Shown here: piece by piece, positions 4,801-6,679 of the stretch
Layout: every line of letters begins with the position of its first letter
Position numbering within the stretch: position 1 is the first letter of the stretch
Notes under the pieces: generated by a model
What the model saw: the letters and a program-made list of their open reading frames with translations, nothing else
The model's database searches: none
What the model was told of the DNA's origin: nothing
Made by a program: the position numbers and the translations under genes
Assembly: GCA_014804285.1 (NCBI GenBank)
Contig: JAAVAA010000011.1
Coordinates: 25,142 to 31,820 of the forward strand
Reading direction: 5' to 3'
Length of the DNA: 6,679 nucleotides
From: Lachnospiraceae bacterium
GTDB lineage: Bacteria; Bacillota; Clostridia; Lachnospirales; Lachnospiraceae

Positions 4801-6251
4801 AGCCAGGAGGTGTCTGTAAGATAGACCATGGCATTGGTCAGAAAAACCGGAAATTCCGCTCTTAAGGGAAAATCCGACTCCCTGGGATCAAATCCCACCA
4901 CAATTTCCTTGCTGTCCTCCAATTCTTGGTAGTAGCCCACGCATTTCCCATTGTACTCTAAAAAGCTCTCCGCTCCTTCCGGAAGCGCAAAGCAACAGGC
5001 CGTATTCACCCCTATGGTGAATCCGGACAAACCGGCGCTCAGATCACAGTCCTTTATGTTCAATACCACATTTTCCAGTGTCTCTACGGCTCCGTTTGCG
5101 GCGCCAAAAATCAGCCGGTTCTTTCCTTTCGTCCTTGGAATTTGTCCCGCATCATAAATCACCACATTATAATTATCAAGGGCATCGGTTCCGGCTCTGG
5201 CAATGCTCTCACCGGTAATGGCAAGGTATGCCTTTTCAATAAAAATGTTTCCCTCTCCCACAAGCAGTCCATTCACCTGGGTTTTCTGGCTCTTTACCGC
5301 TTCCGAAACATTATCCCCGTTAAGGCTGTCTGCGCCGCCCACCTCAAAAATAATGCCGTCAATACAGGACTTTAAGGTCTGCCCCTGCCAGTCTACCTGT
5401 TCAAACAAACAAAATGCGCTTTCCGAGGGCGCCAGCTGCATCTGCTTCAGCGCAATGAGCTTCTCTCCCTCGTCATACAGGCTGACATCAAAGGCAGCTT
5501 TGCTGTCACTGTAATTGACCATGCTCACCATTACATCATAAGATCCATCCTCCCGCGGGGTGAATACCGTATATTCATTTGCCACGTTAGAGGAAGCCTC
5601 ACCGAACACACGAAGCTCTTTTTGCGCATTGCTACGCAGCTCTTCAAAGCCCGACGCGCCTGCACCATCTGTATAGACAATCAGATCTGCCGCATTTTCC
5701 GCATCATCCCCCATAAGCGCATCTAAAGTTCCCTGTGCCTTACTAAGATTTCCTCCGCTGTCACTGCATCTGATATCCTGCAATGTCCGGAGCAGGCTGT
5801 CTGTGTCCGCCATGTCCACTGCCAGGATCTTTGTCCCCAGAGAATCCTCCGTCACAATGGAAAAACGGGTGTCCTCTGCCATTCTCACATAATCGCAGGC
5901 CTGCTCCACAGCCTCCTCCAGACGGGTCTTTCCCGAAACTGTCATATGCTGCATACTTCCGCTGGTATCTAAAAGCAGTATTTTTCTTCCGCCGCTTTGC
6001 CCCTCTGTTCTGATATAGGGCGACATCAGCGCAACCACCAGCAATATAACAATCAAAATCTGCAGATACATGAGAATATTGTGCACAAATTTCTCAAAAA
6101 ATGTTTTTGACTGTTCGTTTTTCAACAGCTTCTGCCAGAGAAGATTGGAAGATATCAGATGATCCTTTCCCTTTGGCTTTAGCAGATATAAAATTATAAT
6201 AACAGGAACCGCAGCCAGAAAGACCAGCGGCCATAAGCTCTCAAATATCAT
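1803..6251 (-). CDS. Giant membrane protein with three vWA domains and GATase-like modules (BatA-like fusion)
   Basis: The protein has 1482 residues. The start at 6251 is supported by AAGGA at 6258-6262. Order of parts: two membrane helices (about 7-24 and 60-79) around a BatA-type N-terminal region; vWA1 with MIDAS DTSGS at 95-99 and TDG at 194-196; a beta-rich segment (about 225-310); a GATase/Rossmann-like segment (about 326-480, FDPRESDFPLRAEFP at 454-468); helices at about 565-583 and 594-612; vWA2 with DLSDS at 627-631 and TDG at 714-716; a beta-rich segment (about 760-845); a GATase1-like segment (850-955, GEDSFALGGY at 932-941); vWA3 with DHSGS at 972-976 and TDG at 1074-1076; more GATase-like sequence (1150-1244); a last helix (about 1379-1397); and a Lys/Glu-rich tail. 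All three MIDAS motifs look intact, so metal-dependent binding of partners outside the membrane is plausible. Its start overlaps the upstream DUF58 gene by 11 bp, implying translational coupling. In known operons DUF58 and BatA-type proteins work with a MoxR ATPase. The exact function is unknown. Confidence 0.9.
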   Translation of the reverse strand: MIFESLWPLVFLAAVPVIIILYLLKPKGKDHLISSNLLWQKLLKNEQSKTFFEKFVHNILMYLQILIVILLVVALMSPYIRTEGQSGGRKILLLDTSGSMQHMTVSGKTRLEEAVEQACDYVRMAEDTRFSIVTEDSLGTKILAVDMADTDSLLRTLQDIRCSDSGGNLSKAQGTLDALMGDDAENAADLIVYTDGAGASGFEELRSNAQKELRVFGEASSNVANEYTVFTPREDGSYDVMVSMVNYSDSKAAFDVSLYDEGEKLIALKQMQLAPSESAFCLFEQVDWQGQTLKSCIDGIIFEVGGADSLNGDNVSEAVKSQKTQVNGLLVGEGNIFIEKAYLAITGESIARAGTDALDNYNVVIYDAGQIPRTKGKNRLIFGAANGAVETLENVVLNIKDCDLSAGLSGFTIGVNTACCFALPEGAESFLEYNGKCVGYYQELEDSKEIVVGFDPRESDFPLRAEFPVFLTNAMVYLTDTSWLTENVYYAGEEITLKPWAEPDVRSFDPQPAKAGLYQVGNGEYQETYVVRFQTATESDGRETADSVGSVENSKLQKVKRAVRNLFILLALAFLIIEWIVYVRQMRYRGKFYLIVRGAVAVCVVLALLGIQVQLGSSRTATVFVVDLSDSNEEHLEEADKYLQSVIAKMPAANAYGIVTFGKNALVDQFLTEEDYYGGLLTLPEKTATNFEDAISKALTLIPGDYSGRLVMLTDGKETRGDIWHMGQALLASNAEFLTLLYEDEEITDAYIDSVGLPSYLHPGDKYAITVLVESNYETDAVIEIYNGSVRTASNSVHLNRGSNRFVFSAQVDADTDSGAMENIMVQVHADADACPENDSFSAYSVVESAPKVLLIAGQGVEISEFDSVLRAAGCNYHVVSTLNAPDSINAMLDYKSIILADTYIDDLPAGFLENLETYVKDYGCGFICCGGEDSFALGGYRNTVLETVLPVDMQPRSVNEIPSMAMVMVIDHSGSMISEAADYTNVSDLDIAIRAAAVAVDNLRDSDYVGILTFDDQYEWQVELRMADDKETIKDELMQISEGGGTTIKPALMEACEVISKSDASIKHVVLLTDGMGETDNFQDVISAYAEDGITLSTVAVGSSSDTQLLEQLADGCGGRYYYSDISSDIPKIFAREVFLGSESYIQNGVFPLKVQKNHELTSNLFADGWPVLYGYIAATPKTASSPVIVSDDKENPILTVWQYGLGRTAAWNSDVTGEWSGAFVGKDDYVQMWKRIVDYSTGNADMGGDRVDVATSEEQTEITYQTDDYKSGTEILVTVIDPAGNSSEEKLYAVAPGKYTSELSTPQTGLYHFNIHRSEEGEIQSYLTMAAAVQFSDEYKFDVSTESYLQFVEQYGRMITEEDSVFTRISTGARESYILTNWLLLFAICLFVADVALRRFQLAPKKLYRRSGKREKTAEDMSQYPNTSKEDITENDTLRKDSLGNVEKKKREVRKSKKAERSEQTLDTSELLKKKDDRKI

Positions 6252-6679
6252 ATAGCATCCTTAAATCCTGAAAAATCAGTTGATAAATATCCGTTCCGGT
6301 ACTGCACACTGCGTAAAATGCTCCCGCCTTTGCACATTCCCGCCGTATCCGGTCGGAAAATTCCTGTAAGGCTCTCTCATACGTCCGGATACTTGCGGCA
6401 TCTAATGTAAGCCGCAGGGTACTTTGATCCTCCATGTCAATCAGATTCCGTGTACCTGTCAGCTCTACAGAAAGCTCCTCTCCCGCCAGTACATGCAAAA
6501 ATACAATTCTTTGCTTTCTGTAATTCAAAAATCGCAGCAGTCTCTCCAAAGACTTCTGTTTCAGATCCAGAAAGGTCTCCTGCAGAAAATCGCTGATAAG
6601 AATGGTCACGCCCGGCCCTTTTGCAGGAAGCTTTTCGACAGCTTTTTCCACATCCGCCGTTCCCTCAAAGGAACACTGC
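6241..6679 (-). CDS. DUF58-family protein, C-terminal part (gene continues past the right edge)
   Basis: The frame is open from the right edge to TGA at 6241-6243, about 146 residues. The GTG at 6651 is an internal valine: the frame continues upstream as QCSFEGTADV, so the true start lies outside the window. Typical DUF58 C-terminal features are visible: a core strand GVTILISDFL, a following strand IVFLHVLAGEEL, a beta-hairpin region with RNLIDMEDQSTLRLTL, an acidic helical stretch around YERALQEFSDRIRRECAKAG, and a final aromatic strand and helix (FYAVCSTGTDIYQLIFQDLR). DUF58 proteins are usually encoded between a MoxR AAA+ ATPase and BatA-type vWA proteins, and this one is followed by a BatA-like protein with an 11-bp overlap. 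The molecular role of DUF58 is poorly known; it has a vWA-like fold. No promoter for this operon lies in the window. Confidence 0.85.
   Translation of the reverse strand, partial: QCSFEGTADVEKAVEKLPAKGPGVTILISDFLQETFLDLKQKSLERLLRFLNYRKQRIVFLHVLAGEELSVELTGTRNLIDMEDQSTLRLTLDAASIRTYERALQEFSDRIRRECAKAGAFYAVCSTGTDIYQLIFQDLRMLYDI

Noticed and set aside
2492..5514. Many short ORFs on both strands within the vWA gene
   Set aside because: All are shadows of the single long minus-strand frame, whose domain content is continuous.

Overview
The window looks like chromosomal DNA from a low-to-medium-GC Firmicute, most likely a Lachnospiraceae/Clostridia-type anaerobe. That placement is inferred from strong AGGAGG-type ribosome binding sites, sigma-A promoters, and the protein types: a SPOUT methyltransferase of a form familiar from Lachnospiraceae and a DUF58/BatA-like stress operon. 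No mobile element, CRISPR array, tRNA or rRNA was seen.

Left part (1-738, minus strand). The start of a large gene runs off the left edge. Its 147 visible codons resemble the N-terminal accessory domain of some Firmicute ABC exporters. Upstream of it, in order of transcription, are a near-consensus promoter (TTGACA-17-TATACT), a short leader, a 29-codon ORF with an excellent Shine-Dalgarno, an AU-rich hairpin and an intrinsic-terminator-like hairpin. No second good promoter lies between the hairpin and the exporter gene. This is the layout of a leader-peptide attenuator such as those controlling drug-efflux genes, and the peptide carries an Arg-Leu-Arg motif near its start. It is the most interesting part of the window.

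Middle (806-1761, plus strand). A divergent promoter (ATGACA-17-TATACT) drives a complete TrmH/SpoU-family RNA methyltransferase. The gene ends at a hairpin with a T-run.

Right part (1803-6679, minus strand). Two overlapping genes converge on the methyltransferase. A DUF58 protein, cut by the right edge, overlaps by 11 bp a 1482-residue membrane protein with three von Willebrand A (MIDAS) domains. The latter looks like a fusion of a BatA-like protein with a second vWA/GATase-like membrane protein. In relatives such genes usually sit beside a MoxR AAA+ ATPase, which would lie to the right of the window. The convergent genes share a terminator that overlaps the last codons of the vWA gene.
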